Shown here one piece after another: positions 35,404 through 44,090 of a stretch of DNA of 64,000 nt. The notes under the pieces were generated by a model. That model was not told where the DNA came from. It saw only the letters and a list, made by a program, of their open reading frames with translations, and ran no database searches. Source of the DNA: Spirosoma oryzae. Its GTDB lineage: Bacteria; Bacteroidota; Bacteroidia; Cytophagales; Spirosomataceae. The DNA lies in contig NZ_PVTE01000021.1 in NCBI RefSeq assembly GCF_003002825.1, positions 33,078 to 97,077 of the forward strand, given 5' to 3'. Numbering within the stretch: position 1 is the first letter of the stretch; the number at the start of each line of letters is the position of its first letter. The position numbers and the translations under genes are program-made.

Positions 35404-35448
35404 GTAACACTGTAGTAATATTGGCGTAACACTGTGCCGATAGTTTTG
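35404..35448 (+). promoter_or_regulatory. Promoter with 11-bp direct-repeat array (TonB receptor operon)
   Basis: TTG at 35421-35423 and TAGTTTTG at 35441-35448, 17 bases apart, form a good Bacteroidota promoter 31 bases before the receptor ATG. GTAAC, GTAAT and GTAAC begin at 35404, 35415 and 35426, exactly 11 bp apart. The last repeat directly follows the TTG. Face-of-helix repeats with this period are how OmpR/PhoB-type response regulators bind. The same layout recurs at 40119-40174. Confidence 0.75.
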
Positions 35449-35478
35449 CGACGCGAAAAGCGACACCAAACTATAAAC

Positions 35479-38367
35479 ATGGCTCAGTATCTAGTACTTA
35501 TCTCTTTTCTGCTTAGTAGCCTGACGCTCTGGGCGCAAACAGGAACCGTTCGCGGAACGGTTAAAGACACCAAAACCAAAGAATCGCTGATCGGCTGTAC
35601 GGTTCGCGTCGACGGTACCCAGCTAGGTGTCACGACCGACATCGACGGCCAGTTTACGCTGACCAACGTACCCGCCGGAACCCAGAAAATCGTTATCTCC
35701 TACGTCTCCTACAAGACGAAAGAAATCCCCAACGTCCGCGTCGAATCGGGCAATACCACGGTCATCGATACCGAACTGGCTGAGGAAGGTACGGCCCTAC
35801 AGGAAGTCGTTGTTCGGGGTAACAAGGCCACTAACACGGAAATTGCCGTTATCACGGAAATCAAGCAGCTGAAGCCGATTGCGGTTGGTATCTCGGCGCT
35901 GCAAATTCAAAAATCGCAGGACCGCGACGCGGCAGCCGCCATCCGTCGGGTGCCGGGGGTCAGTATTCTCGATAACCGATTCGTGCTGATTCGAGGGTTG
36001 GGCTCGCGCTACAACTCCGTACTGATCAACGACGTCATCGCGCCGTCGACGGAAGTTGAAACCCGCTCGTTCTCGTTCGACATCATTCCCAGCAACATCC
36101 TGGACCGGATGATCGTCTACAAATCGGGTTCTGCCACACTACCCGGTGACTTTGCCGGGGGCGTTGTCAACATCTACACGAAGCGTCGGCCCAGCAGCAA
36201 CTTCATCGACGCTGGTCTGACGTTTGGCTACCGGGCCAATACAACCGGTCGGGCGGTGCAATCGCATGACCGGGGTGGCTTAAGTGCATTGGGCCTGTGG
36301 TCACCGAATCAAACGATTCCGACCAGCTTTCCGGCGCGTTCGGCTGATTTCAATGCATTGGGTGCCCCACAACGGGCGGCTTATGCCCGGCTGCTGCCTA
36401 ACTCGTGGGGCCTGACAGGCATGACGGCCATGCCCGATATCCGGTTTGCGCTGAATACGGGTCGCCGGTTCGATGTCGGCAACGTACAGGTAAGCAACCT
36501 GACCAGTATCAACTATAGCCTGACGAATCAGTTCGCGGATATTGACTTCCGGGTTTATGACAACGGGGCTGTGGCTAATCTGGTTAATCAGCAATACCAG
36601 GATATCAGCTACGCACGGCAGGCACGGCTTGGCCTGCTGCACAACTGGTCGCTGCGCTTCTCGCCCCGCTTCACGCTGGAGTGGAAAACGCTGGTCAACC
36701 AGTTGGGTAACCAGGAAACGGTGGTGCGGAACGGGCAGAACTTCGATTCGAACGCCGACATCCGCAGCTACTCTGAACGCTTCGAAAACCGCACCATCCT
36801 GACCTCGCAGGTATCGGGTGAACATAGCCTGAGCGAGTTGACCAAAGTGAACTGGATCGCGGGGTACGGCTATTCAGGGCGCTGGGAGCCTGATTGGAAA
36901 CGCGCCCGTTACCAGGCCCCGCTCAACAGCGGTGAGAATGGTACGTACACGCTGGTAACGCCGGTTGCGCCAAACCCTATCGACGTCGGCCGATTCTATT
37001 CGAAGCTGAACGAGCAAACCGTCTCGCTGATCAGCAACTACGATCATACGTTTGGCAACCCAACCGATCGGGAGCCAAATCACATCCGGGCCGGCTTCTA
37101 CGGCGAACGGCGCGTTCGGGATTACGCGGCCCGGTTCTACGGCTACAACAGTATTCCCGGTCTGACCGCCGATGGCGCTATCGTACAGCAACAGCCAATC
37201 GGTACCATTTTCTCATCGGCTAACGTCAACGGACAACCGGGTGGTTTATCGATACTCGATGGAACGTCGGATCTGGATTCGTACCAGGGCGCTAATACAT
37301 ACGGTGCTGCGTACGTCAGTGGCGACGTAAATCTGGGAAGCCGCACCACCGTTACGCTGGGTCTGCGGGGTGAATACAACGTACAGGGGCTGCGGATTCA
37401 GCGGCAGGGTATTAATCAGCAACTGGTCAACCGGGCTATATTTAGTCCACTGCCATCGGTCAACCTGACGTACAAACTGAACGATAAGCATAACCTGCGA
37501 CTGGCGTACTCGGCCACCGTCAACCGGCCTGAGCTACGAGAGTTAGCCCCGTTCCAGTACTTCGATTTCAACCTGCTGGCTGTAGTAACCGGTAACACCG
37601 AACTGACGACGGCTGCAATTCAGAATGTCGACGCGAAGTGGGAGTTCTACCCATCGCCAAACGAAGTTGTTTCGGTAACGGGCTTCTTCAAGCAGTTCCG
37701 GAATCCGATCGAAAGCTTCCTGCTGCCAACGGGTAACGGCTTCAACTACACGTTTATCAATGCGCCGTCGGCCCGGAATTACGGTATCGAGGTGGAGATT
37801 CGGAAAGGCTTCCAGCAGTCGGGCAGTCGTTTCCTCCAGAATGTACAGCTTGTTGCCAACGGCTCACTGATTAACAGTCGGGTGAAACTGGGTGACTTTG
37901 TGCGGGCCCCGGATGCGTCGGGTACGGTCGTTGACATTGCGCTGAAAGATCTGGCGGATAATGAGCGCCCATTGGCCAACCAGTCGCCATACCTGATCAA
38001 CGGCGGTGTGTACTACCAGGCTCCTGATAATGGCTGGCAGTGGAACGTACTGTACAACGTCTACGGTCCCCGCATTTTCGCCGTCGGAACGCGCAACAAC
38101 CCAACCATTTACGAACTACCCCGGCACGCTATCGACCTGAACGTCAGCAAAACGTTTGCGCAGAAACTCGAAGTCCGGTTAGGTATTCAGGATCTTCTGA
38201 ACCAGGCCGTTCGGTTCGCACAGGACTTCAACGGCGATGGTAAAATTGGTAGCGATCTGACGTCGCAGACGGTCGGTGCCGATCAGGTATTCCGGCAGTA
38301 CAAACGTGGTCAGTACATCACTCTGACGGGCGTGTACACCTTTGGCCGGCGCGTCATTGTCCCCTAA
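35479..38367 (+). CDS. TonB-dependent outer-membrane receptor with carboxypeptidase-like N-domain
   Basis: 962 residues from the ATG at 35479 (MAQYLVLISFLLSSLTLWAQ, signal peptide). A CarboxypepD_reg-like domain at about 22-105 (GTVRGTVKDTKTKESLIGCT) is followed by the plug (AAIRRVPGVSILDNRFVLIR then GLGSRYNSVLINDVIAPS) and a 22-strand-type barrel ending GQYITLTGVYTFGRR. It imports an unidentified ligand using TonB energy. The next gene, 41 bases on, encodes a surface lipoprotein that probably works with it in the manner of SusC/SusD, though it is not a SusD. Its promoter carries a regulator-binding array. Confidence 0.92.
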   Translation: MAQYLVLISFLLSSLTLWAQTGTVRGTVKDTKTKESLIGCTVRVDGTQLGVTTDIDGQFTLTNVPAGTQKIVISYVSYKTKEIPNVRVESGNTTVIDTELAEEGTALQEVVVRGNKATNTEIAVITEIKQLKPIAVGISALQIQKSQDRDAAAAIRRVPGVSILDNRFVLIRGLGSRYNSVLINDVIAPSTEVETRSFSFDIIPSNILDRMIVYKSGSATLPGDFAGGVVNIYTKRRPSSNFIDAGLTFGYRANTTGRAVQSHDRGGLSALGLWSPNQTIPTSFPARSADFNALGAPQRAAYARLLPNSWGLTGMTAMPDIRFALNTGRRFDVGNVQVSNLTSINYSLTNQFADIDFRVYDNGAVANLVNQQYQDISYARQARLGLLHNWSLRFSPRFTLEWKTLVNQLGNQETVVRNGQNFDSNADIRSYSERFENRTILTSQVSGEHSLSELTKVNWIAGYGYSGRWEPDWKRARYQAPLNSGENGTYTLVTPVAPNPIDVGRFYSKLNEQTVSLISNYDHTFGNPTDREPNHIRAGFYGERRVRDYAARFYGYNSIPGLTADGAIVQQQPIGTIFSSANVNGQPGGLSILDGTSDLDSYQGANTYGAAYVSGDVNLGSRTTVTLGLRGEYNVQGLRIQRQGINQQLVNRAIFSPLPSVNLTYKLNDKHNLRLAYSATVNRPELRELAPFQYFDFNLLAVVTGNTELTTAAIQNVDAKWEFYPSPNEVVSVTGFFKQFRNPIESFLLPTGNGFNYTFINAPSARNYGIEVEIRKGFQQSGSRFLQNVQLVANGSLINSRVKLGDFVRAPDASGTVVDIALKDLADNERPLANQSPYLINGGVYYQAPDNGWQWNVLYNVYGPRIFAVGTRNNPTIYELPRHAIDLNVSKTFAQKLEVRLGIQDLLNQAVRFAQDFNGDGKIGSDLTSQTVGADQVFRQYKRGQYITLTGVYTFGRRVIVP

Positions 38368-38408
38368 GCGCATTTCCAGTTCCCTGTTATACTAAACCAA
38401 TTCGTTTC

Positions 38409-40103
38409 ATGAATCAGATCATCCGTTGGGGCAGCCTGCTGCTTCTCGTTGCAGGTTTCATCGGTTTTATTGCCGCCTGTAAAAACAACGATTCTCCCGC
38501 TCCCATACTCAGCGTTACGAGCATCAGTCCAACGTCGGCTCCGGCTGGTACGACGGTTACTATTTCAGGTACCAACTTTGCTACGACGCCGTCGAGCAAT
38601 ACGGTCAACTTCGGTAACGTACCGGCAACCATCATGTCGGCTACGTCGACGCAACTGGTGGTTATGGTACCGGTCAATGCGGGTTCGCCCGTAACGGTGT
38701 CGGCCAATGGCAGCACAGCTACCGGGCCAGCGTTTTCGATCAGTGCCAAACCCGTTGTTCCGGTGTCGGGCACGATCACTGCCAATACGACCTGGACCAG
38801 TGACAATGTTTATTTCCTGCGCGGTTTCGTAAACGTTGCCAGTGGGGCGACGCTGACCATTCAGCCCGGTACAATCATCAAAGGGGGCGGTGTCGACGAT
38901 GACCCGGCCGGACAGAAGCAGGCGGGTACGCTAATTATTTTGCAGGGTGCCAAGCTCGAAGCCGCTGGTACCGCACAGCAACCCATCGTATTCACGTCGA
39001 ACAAAGCCGCTGGTCAACGGAACTATGGTGACTGGGGTGGCGTCGTCCTGATCGGGAAAGCGCCCCATAACCGCCCCGGCAACCAACAGCCGGAAGGGGG
39101 CATCGGCGGACAGCTGGGAACGTTCAATGAGCCGACAGACAACTCGGGTACACTGCGCTACGTACGCATCGAATTTGGTGGTGTGGCGCTAACGAGTGCT
39201 GCCAACAGCGAAATCAACGGGCTGACGCTGTACGGTGTCGGTTCGGGCACAACGATCGATCACGTGCAAGTATCGTACAGCGGGGATGATTCGTTCGAAT
39301 GGTTCGGCGGAACCGTCAATGCCAAGTATCTGGTGGCGTATCGCGGCTTCGATGATGACTTCGATACCGACTGGGGCTACACGGGTAAGGTTCAGTTCGG
39401 TGTGTCGCTGCGCGATCCACAAGTTGCCGATCAGTCGAGATCGAACTGTTTCGAATCGGATAATTTTGCTGCTGGTGAAAATGCCGCCGGTGTACCGCTG
39501 ACCGCCAACAATGGGTTGCCCCTGACGCAGCCGACCTTCGCTAACATCAGCGCATTTCTGACCAGTGGTACGCCCAGCGTAGCATCGACGTCGAGCACGG
39601 GTGGTAGCGGTTCGTATCAGTCGGCTATGCACCTGCGCCGGAATACGGCTATCAGTATCATCAACTCAGTATTCGTTGGCTGGCCGGAAGGGTTGCGCTT
39701 AGACGGTACGACGACGGGGACCCTGGCCAATGCGTCGAATGGTAGCCTGGAAGTACAGGGGGTAACGGTTGCCAACTCCTTAACTGCTGTGTTGGGAGCC
39801 GGTAACATCACCAACGATCAGGCTTCGACTTACTTCAACCTGGCCGCCCGGAAGAACACGGTCGTTGCCTCGTCGGACCTGCCCGGTCTGCTGCTGAACG
39901 GTGCGTCGTTTGCGCTGACGTCAACGCCTAACTTCGCTCCGCAGGCGGGTTCGGCCCTGCTCGTTTCAGGCAATGCAATTACGGGTGGTAAAGTGGGCGA
40001 CTCGTTCTTCACATCGGCTCCCTACCGTGGTGCATTCAACGGAACGGATAACTGGCTGAGTGGCTGGACGAACTTCGACCCGAAGAATACGAACTACAAC
40101 TAG
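38409..40103 (+). CDS. Surface lipoprotein with IPT/TIG and beta-helix-like domains
   Basis: 564 residues. The lipoprotein signal has its Cys at 24 (GFIGFIAAC). An IPT/TIG immunoglobulin-like domain covers about 35-115 (ISPTSAPAGTTVTISGTNFA). Then a long parallel beta-helix-like region: ANTTWTSDNVYFLRGFVNVA, LTIQPGTIIKG, GDWGGVVLIGKAPHNR, LRYVRIEFGG, TIDHVQVSYSGDDSFEWFGG. Likely partner of the upstream receptor, binding its ligand at the cell surface. The ligand is unknown; if the promoter array is PhoB-controlled, a phosphorus compound is a candidate (inference). Confidence 0.85.
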   Translation: MNQIIRWGSLLLLVAGFIGFIAACKNNDSPAPILSVTSISPTSAPAGTTVTISGTNFATTPSSNTVNFGNVPATIMSATSTQLVVMVPVNAGSPVTVSANGSTATGPAFSISAKPVVPVSGTITANTTWTSDNVYFLRGFVNVASGATLTIQPGTIIKGGGVDDDPAGQKQAGTLIILQGAKLEAAGTAQQPIVFTSNKAAGQRNYGDWGGVVLIGKAPHNRPGNQQPEGGIGGQLGTFNEPTDNSGTLRYVRIEFGGVALTSAANSEINGLTLYGVGSGTTIDHVQVSYSGDDSFEWFGGTVNAKYLVAYRGFDDDFDTDWGYTGKVQFGVSLRDPQVADQSRSNCFESDNFAAGENAAGVPLTANNGLPLTQPTFANISAFLTSGTPSVASTSSTGGSGSYQSAMHLRRNTAISIINSVFVGWPEGLRLDGTTTGTLANASNGSLEVQGVTVANSLTAVLGAGNITNDQASTYFNLAARKNTVVASSDLPGLLLNGASFALTSTPNFAPQAGSALLVSGNAITGGKVGDSFFTSAPYRGAFNGTDNWLSGWTNFDPKNTNYN

Positions 40104-40118
40104 TAGGCTACGGAAGTC

Positions 40119-40174
40119 GTAACGTAATCGTAATGATACGGTAGTATTGGCGTAACGGTGCGGGACTAGCTTTG
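40119..40174 (+). promoter_or_regulatory. Second promoter with 11-bp direct-repeat array
   Basis: TTG at 40147-40149 and TAGCTTTG at 40167-40174, again 17 bases apart. GTAAC, GTAAT, GTAGT and GTAAC begin at 40119, 40130, 40141 and 40152, all 11 bp apart and in the same register to the TTG as at 35404-35448 (both read TTGGCGTAAC). There is no protein gene in front of it on this strand. Confidence 0.75.
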
Positions 40175-40179
40175 CACCG

Positions 40180-40310
40180 TCGCGTCAAGGCTGGCAGCGG
40201 GTCGCACAATGAGTCGACCCAACATGGCCAATCGAATGGATTCTCAATAACCACTTTTTATATTGGTGTCGCACGAAAAGGCCGGGATTCTATCCCGGCC
40301 ATTTTCTTTT
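40180..40310 (+). ncRNA. Candidate small RNA
   Basis: A predicted transcript of about 130 bases runs from just after the TAGCTTTG element to an intrinsic terminator. It contains a small hairpin (GGGTCG 40199-40204 with CGACCC 40215-40220), an AT-rich middle (about 40240-40262) and the terminator stem. The only small frame in it is MSRPNMANRMDSQ (40209-40250), with no coding support. It could be a trans-acting RNA co-regulated with the TonB receptor operon. Known Bacteroidota RNAs could not be compared. Confidence 0.55.
40280..40310 (+). terminator. Intrinsic terminator
   Basis: GGCCGGGAT (40280-40288) pairs perfectly with ATCCCGGCC (40292-40300) around a three-base loop, followed by ATTTTCTTTT. 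A strong plus-strand terminator that would end the candidate RNA, or readthrough from the lipoprotein gene. Confidence 0.85.
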
Positions 40311-40312
40311 AC

Positions 40313-40340
40313 GTAGAGACGCAATACTTTGCGTCTCTAC
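40313..40340. repeat. Palindrome GTAGAGACGCAA
   Basis: Perfect 12-base arms at 40313-40324 and 40329-40340 with a four-base loop. I recall similar GTAGAGACGCAA palindromes as dispersed elements in Bacteroidota and cyanobacterial genomes; only one copy is in this window. Confidence 0.7.
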
Positions 40341-40344
40341 ACAA

Positions 40345-40374
40345 AACAGGCCATCCGTTTCCGAATGGCCTGTT
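40345..40374 (-). terminator. Terminator of the thiamin receptor gene
   Basis: AACAGGCCAT and ATGGCCTGTT (40345-40354, 40365-40374) form a 10-bp stem followed on the minus strand by TTTGTG. It lies 22 bases after the receptor stop codon. Confidence 0.65.
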
Positions 40375-40395
40375 CAATACTTCTAAAGTTAATCA

Positions 40396-42819
40396 TTAAA
40401 ACCGCAACCGTACGCCCGCCAGGAAATTACGTCCGGCTTGTGGGTAGTACCCGTTATCGGCCTGCACACGACCCTCCGAGATGTAGGCGTACGTGTAGCC
40501 GTTCGATTCGTACAACTCGTTGAAGACGTTGTTCAGTAACAGGATAAACGTCAGTTCCTGCGCAAAGCGGGGCTTGAGCGAGTAGATAAGCCGGATATCG
40601 TTGGTGAAATACGAATTCAGTTTCCGGCTTTCGTTCGATGTGTTGTCCAGATACTGCTTACCGACATACTTCGACAACAGGCCTAGTTCCAGTCCTTTCA
40701 CGGGCGTGTACAGCAGTTGTGATCCGACGATCGTATTCGGCGAAAACGAAATGTCGGTCAGGCTGTATTGCCGCGACTCCTGCGTTTCGTTGTCGAAATT
40801 GTCCAGATATTCGGTGAAGTTGCGGATTTTGTTTCGGCTGAATGTCGCGTTGACGTTCCAGCGCAGCTGTTTCGCCAATTGGGTTGCGGCTTCCAGTTCG
40901 ATACCCACCCGGTAGCTTTTCGGTACGTTCACCCGGTTGTACGCGCCCACATCGTTTAGTTGACCGGACAGCACCAGTTGATCCCGATAGTTCATGAAAT
41001 ACGCGTTGGCCGTAAACGACACGCGCTGCCGTTGTAGCTTGTACCCGGCTTCATAATCGATCAGCCGCTCGGCACGGGGGCGGCTTTCAGGTGTCGATTG
41101 TGTGTAATCGTCACGGTTCGGTTCACGGTGAGCCACGCTAACCGATGCATAGACAGTGTTCTGATCATTCAGCGTGTAGGTAACGCCTGCTTTCGGATTG
41201 AAGAAGTTCAGCTTTGCGTCCTGCTGCACATTCTGAAGCTGACTGTTGAAACCCAGGAACGAATAGTCGACCCGGCGGACTTGCAGATCGGCAAAGGCGT
41301 TCAGCGTCGGCGTAAACTGGTAGTAGGCTTTGGCGTACAGGTTTGCATCGCGTTTAACGGCGTTATCGTCGTAATACCGTTGCCGGATGTCGGTGTTACC
41401 GGCAATACGCGCCCAGATGATTTCACCAAAATGGCCGCCTTTGTATTCGTTCCAGCCCCCGCCGATGTAGGCTGTCAGCTTGCGAAAGCTCGTATAGTCC
41501 AGCGAAAAAACACTACCGTAGAAATCATTGTCGAGCCAGCGCCGGCGGATAATATCGGTCCGCGAAATCGTCTGACGCGACCCGGTAGAATCGCCAATGA
41601 TAACGTTGGGCAGGCCGTAGTTGCTGAAGCGGTCGTTAGGGCGGTATTGCTCGTAATAGCCGCGCCCTTTCGTGTAAAAACCGGATACGTTCAGCCGCCA
41701 GTTCCGGCTCAGCTCGTGCGACGTAATCAACTGATAATTGTCCTGCTGGTAGTTATCGGTTTCGTTGTCGTACGTGTAGACATTGGACGTCCGGTTTGTA
41801 CGCAGCAGATTTTCCGGCACCCCGCCCCACGACTGATAGGTTTGTTCGATACCGGAGAAGATGTTGAGCCGGATAAAGCTCTTCTTCGCATAGTAGCCCC
41901 CCGACAGATAAAACGACTTCAGATCGGAGAACGCCCGGTCGACGTAGCCGTTGGAATAAATCTTCGATAAGCGCGCATCGACGACAAAATGGCCTGGAAC
42001 CGTGCCCGACTTCAGCAGACCCGTACCAGCCAGTACGTTTACTTTATACGTCCCGAACGACCCCGCCGACAGATTCGTCTCCGCGTAAGGCTTTTCCTGT
42101 AACTGATTGGTTTGCATGTTGATGGACGCCCCAAATGCTCCGGCCCCGTTTGTCGAGGAACCGACCCCCCGCTGAATCTGAATCGTACTGACTGACGAGG
42201 CAAAATCCGGCATGTTGACGAAGAACGTACCCTGCGATTCGGCATCGTTGTACGGAATACCATTCAGCGTAATGTTCACCCGCGTTGCGTCGGACCCGCG
42301 AATGCGAATGCCCGTGTAGCCAACGCCCGCTCCCGCGTCGGAAGTCGTTACAATCGACGGCGTGAAGTTGAGCAGCTGCGGAATATCCTGCCCCAGGTTC
42401 AGCTTGTCGAGGTACTGACGGCTAACGTCCGTGTAGGCAATCGCTGATTTCTGATTAGCGCGTGTTGCGCTCACAACCACCTCGTCGACCGCCACGGCTG
42501 ATTTGGCTAACTGTATCGTAACCGGTGCAGATGAGGCCGGGTCGACAGTCTGCGTTACGGGTTGGTAGCCGAGCAGCGACACGCGGATGGTAACAGGCCC
42601 CGCTTTAACATCTGTGAGCTGGAACGTGCCGGACGGATCGGTCAGTGTTCCTTTAAACGTACCGTCGATCGTGACGGCGGCACCCGGCAGCGGTCCCGAA
42701 CCGTCGCTTTCGCGCACTGTTCCTGAAATAACGAATTGGGCCTGCGCCGATAGAATCGATGCGCTGCAACAGGCAATTAGTAAAGGTAGAAATGTCTTTC
42801 CTTTCATAGAAGAAAGCAT
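40396..42819 (-). CDS. TonB-dependent receptor, probably for thiamin (TPP-riboswitch controlled)
   Basis: 807 residues from the ATG at 42819; a second ATG at 42807 (MKGKTFLPLLIACC) gives an equally good signal peptide. A CarboxypepD_reg-like domain (FVISGTVRESDGSGPLPGAA) is followed by the plug (IRIRGSDATRVNITLNGIPY, VQRGVGSSTNGAGAFGASIN-type region) and a barrel ending in F (NFLAGVRLRF). A clear TPP riboswitch precedes it, so it is repressed when thiamin pyrophosphate is plentiful. Outer-membrane uptake of thiamin or a precursor is the straightforward role. No other thi gene is in the window. Confidence 0.9.
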   Translation of the reverse strand: MLSSMKGKTFLPLLIACCSASILSAQAQFVISGTVRESDGSGPLPGAAVTIDGTFKGTLTDPSGTFQLTDVKAGPVTIRVSLLGYQPVTQTVDPASSAPVTIQLAKSAVAVDEVVVSATRANQKSAIAYTDVSRQYLDKLNLGQDIPQLLNFTPSIVTTSDAGAGVGYTGIRIRGSDATRVNITLNGIPYNDAESQGTFFVNMPDFASSVSTIQIQRGVGSSTNGAGAFGASINMQTNQLQEKPYAETNLSAGSFGTYKVNVLAGTGLLKSGTVPGHFVVDARLSKIYSNGYVDRAFSDLKSFYLSGGYYAKKSFIRLNIFSGIEQTYQSWGGVPENLLRTNRTSNVYTYDNETDNYQQDNYQLITSHELSRNWRLNVSGFYTKGRGYYEQYRPNDRFSNYGLPNVIIGDSTGSRQTISRTDIIRRRWLDNDFYGSVFSLDYTSFRKLTAYIGGGWNEYKGGHFGEIIWARIAGNTDIRQRYYDDNAVKRDANLYAKAYYQFTPTLNAFADLQVRRVDYSFLGFNSQLQNVQQDAKLNFFNPKAGVTYTLNDQNTVYASVSVAHREPNRDDYTQSTPESRPRAERLIDYEAGYKLQRQRVSFTANAYFMNYRDQLVLSGQLNDVGAYNRVNVPKSYRVGIELEAATQLAKQLRWNVNATFSRNKIRNFTEYLDNFDNETQESRQYSLTDISFSPNTIVGSQLLYTPVKGLELGLLSKYVGKQYLDNTSNESRKLNSYFTNDIRLIYSLKPRFAQELTFILLLNNVFNELYESNGYTYAYISEGRVQADNGYYPQAGRNFLAGVRLRF

Positions 42820-42824
42820 ACCGA

Positions 42825-42840
42825 TAGGCCAAGGGGCCTA
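42825..42840 (-). promoter_or_regulatory. Hairpin before the receptor start codon
   Basis: TAGGCC and GGCCTA (6 bp, loop CCTT in mRNA sense) lie five bases upstream of the ATG at 42819, between riboswitch and gene. It could be part of the riboswitch expression platform that blocks ribosome loading. No U-tract follows, so a terminator is unlikely. Confidence 0.45.
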
Positions 42841-42880
42841 ACCTACCTTTAGTGTACACCAGAAAATAGTAAACGAATGA

Positions 42881-42960
42881 TGTCCAGTTCCCTTCGCCGG
42901 CATTACCCGGAGCAGGTTCAATGGGTATAATCTCAGCCCGTTATGTTAAGGCACCCCCTG
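42881..42960 (-). promoter_or_regulatory. TPP riboswitch (THI element)
   Basis: On the minus strand the conserved blocks follow in order: GGGGGTGCC, GGGCTGAGATTATACCC, TTGAACCTGCTCCGGGTAAT and GCCGGCGAAGGGA. These are the invariant CUGAGA and ACCUGA-type thiamin pyrophosphate pockets. It sits 61 bases before the TonB receptor gene. Confidence 0.97.
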
Positions 42961-43042
42961 TAAGATTAATGCGAAGTTAAGCGAATTTAACAAAACAAGA
43001 CTTATTGATCGTCGTTAGTCAGATAAACCAGTTGCGTATAGT

Positions 43043-43273
43043 ATGAATGAGTTTGATTTGGTCGTGCTGACCGCAGACATGGACAATGGCCGATTGAAAG
43101 AGGGCGATGTTGGCACGATTCTTACCGTATACAGTGAAGGAAAAGCGTTTGAGGTCGAGTTTGTTACGCTGACGGGCGAGGCCGTTGCTGTCGAAACGTT
43201 GCTGCCCCACCAGATTCGGGCCGTACGTTCGTCGGAGATGCTAACTACCCGTGATCTGGCCATGCTCTCGTAG
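43043..43273 (+). CDS. DUF4926 domain protein
   Basis: 76 residues, a small SH3-like beta fold: FDLVVLTADMDNGRLKEGDV then GTILTVYSEGKAFEVEFVTL and TLLPHQIRAV, which match the DUF4926 pattern. The function is unknown. Relatives often neighbour toxin or DUF6883 genes, but no partner is seen here. Divergent from the TPP-controlled receptor. Confidence 0.8.
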   Translation: MNEFDLVVLTADMDNGRLKEGDVGTILTVYSEGKAFEVEFVTLTGEAVAVETLLPHQIRAVRSSEMLTTRDLAMLS

Positions 43274-43342
43274 GTAGATGCCTGTGTAGATTGTCTGCGT
43301 AAAGTTTTGACTGTTACGCTTTTCCACTCACACAAATATTTC

Positions 43343-43350
43343 TACTTTTG
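43343..43350 (+). promoter_or_regulatory. Promoter -7 element of the TPR gene
   Basis: TACTTTTG, an exact TAnnTTTG match, 20 bases before the ATG at 43370. The upstream -33 TTG is not at the usual distance. Confidence 0.6.
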
Positions 43351-43369
43351 CAGTCCAAATTGCAAACAA

Positions 43370-44065
43370 ATGAGCAAGAAGAATAGCGGGTTGGATTTTC
43401 TGGAAGATCCCGACGCACTAGAGGGACGGTTTGAAGAAGTAGGCGATTATTTTCAGCAGAATCAGAAAATCATTCTGGGTGTGCTGGGTGTCATCATATT
43501 GGCCGCCGTTGGCTTCATCGGTTATAAGTATTATGTCAGCAGTCAGGACGAAACGGCGCAGGCTGAATTGTTCCCGGCGGTCTATCAGATCGAGTCTGAC
43601 TCGCTGAAGAAGGCGCTGAACGGCGACGGGAAGACCCCCGGCCTGTTGGCGGTTGCCGACAACTACGGTGCTACCCCTGCTGGTAACCTGGCCGAGTTCT
43701 ACGCTGGTGTCGGTCTGTTGAAAGAAAACAAGTACGACGAAGCAATCGAACACCTGAAAAGCTTTAACTCGTCGGATCTGTTGGTGCAGGCGCGTGCCTA
43801 CGCCCTGATCGGTGACGCGTACATGCAAAAGAAAAGCTACGACGACGCGATCGATTACTATCAGAAAGCGGCCGACTACAAGTCGAACAAGTTCTTTACG
43901 CCCGGTTATCTGACTAAACTGGCTATTGCCTACGAGCAGGCCAAACAGAATGACAAGGCCATCGACACATACAATCAGATTATCGAAAAGTACGGTCAGT
44001 CGTCAGAAGCTGCCAACGCCCGAAAATACAAGGCGTTGCTGGAGTCTACGGGTGGTCAGTCGTAG
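43370..44065 (+). CDS. Membrane-anchored tetratricopeptide repeat protein (YfgM-like)
   Basis: 231 residues from the ATG at 43370 (MSKKNSGLDFLEDPDALEGR). A short cytoplasmic head, one transmembrane helix at about 34-52 (IILGVLGVIILAAVGFIGY) and a periplasmic tail with TPR units (FYAGVGLLKENKYDEAIEHL, AYMQKKSYDDAIDYYQKAAD). This layout is that of the YfgM/TPR_21 group, which assists at the secretion channel. Family role only; not proven here. Ends at a terminator that overlaps the ribH promoter. Confidence 0.85.
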   Translation: MSKKNSGLDFLEDPDALEGRFEEVGDYFQQNQKIILGVLGVIILAAVGFIGYKYYVSSQDETAQAELFPAVYQIESDSLKKALNGDGKTPGLLAVADNYGATPAGNLAEFYAGVGLLKENKYDEAIEHLKSFNSSDLLVQARAYALIGDAYMQKKSYDDAIDYYQKAADYKSNKFFTPGYLTKLAIAYEQAKQNDKAIDTYNQIIEKYGQSSEAANARKYKALLESTGGQS

Positions 44066-44090
44066 ATCATACTGATAAGTCAGTACAGCA

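Noticed and set aside
40172..40399. 75-residue open frame downstream of the second repeat-array promoter
   Set aside because: It reads through the terminator and a palindrome, has no family look, and overlaps the candidate small RNA. No coding support.
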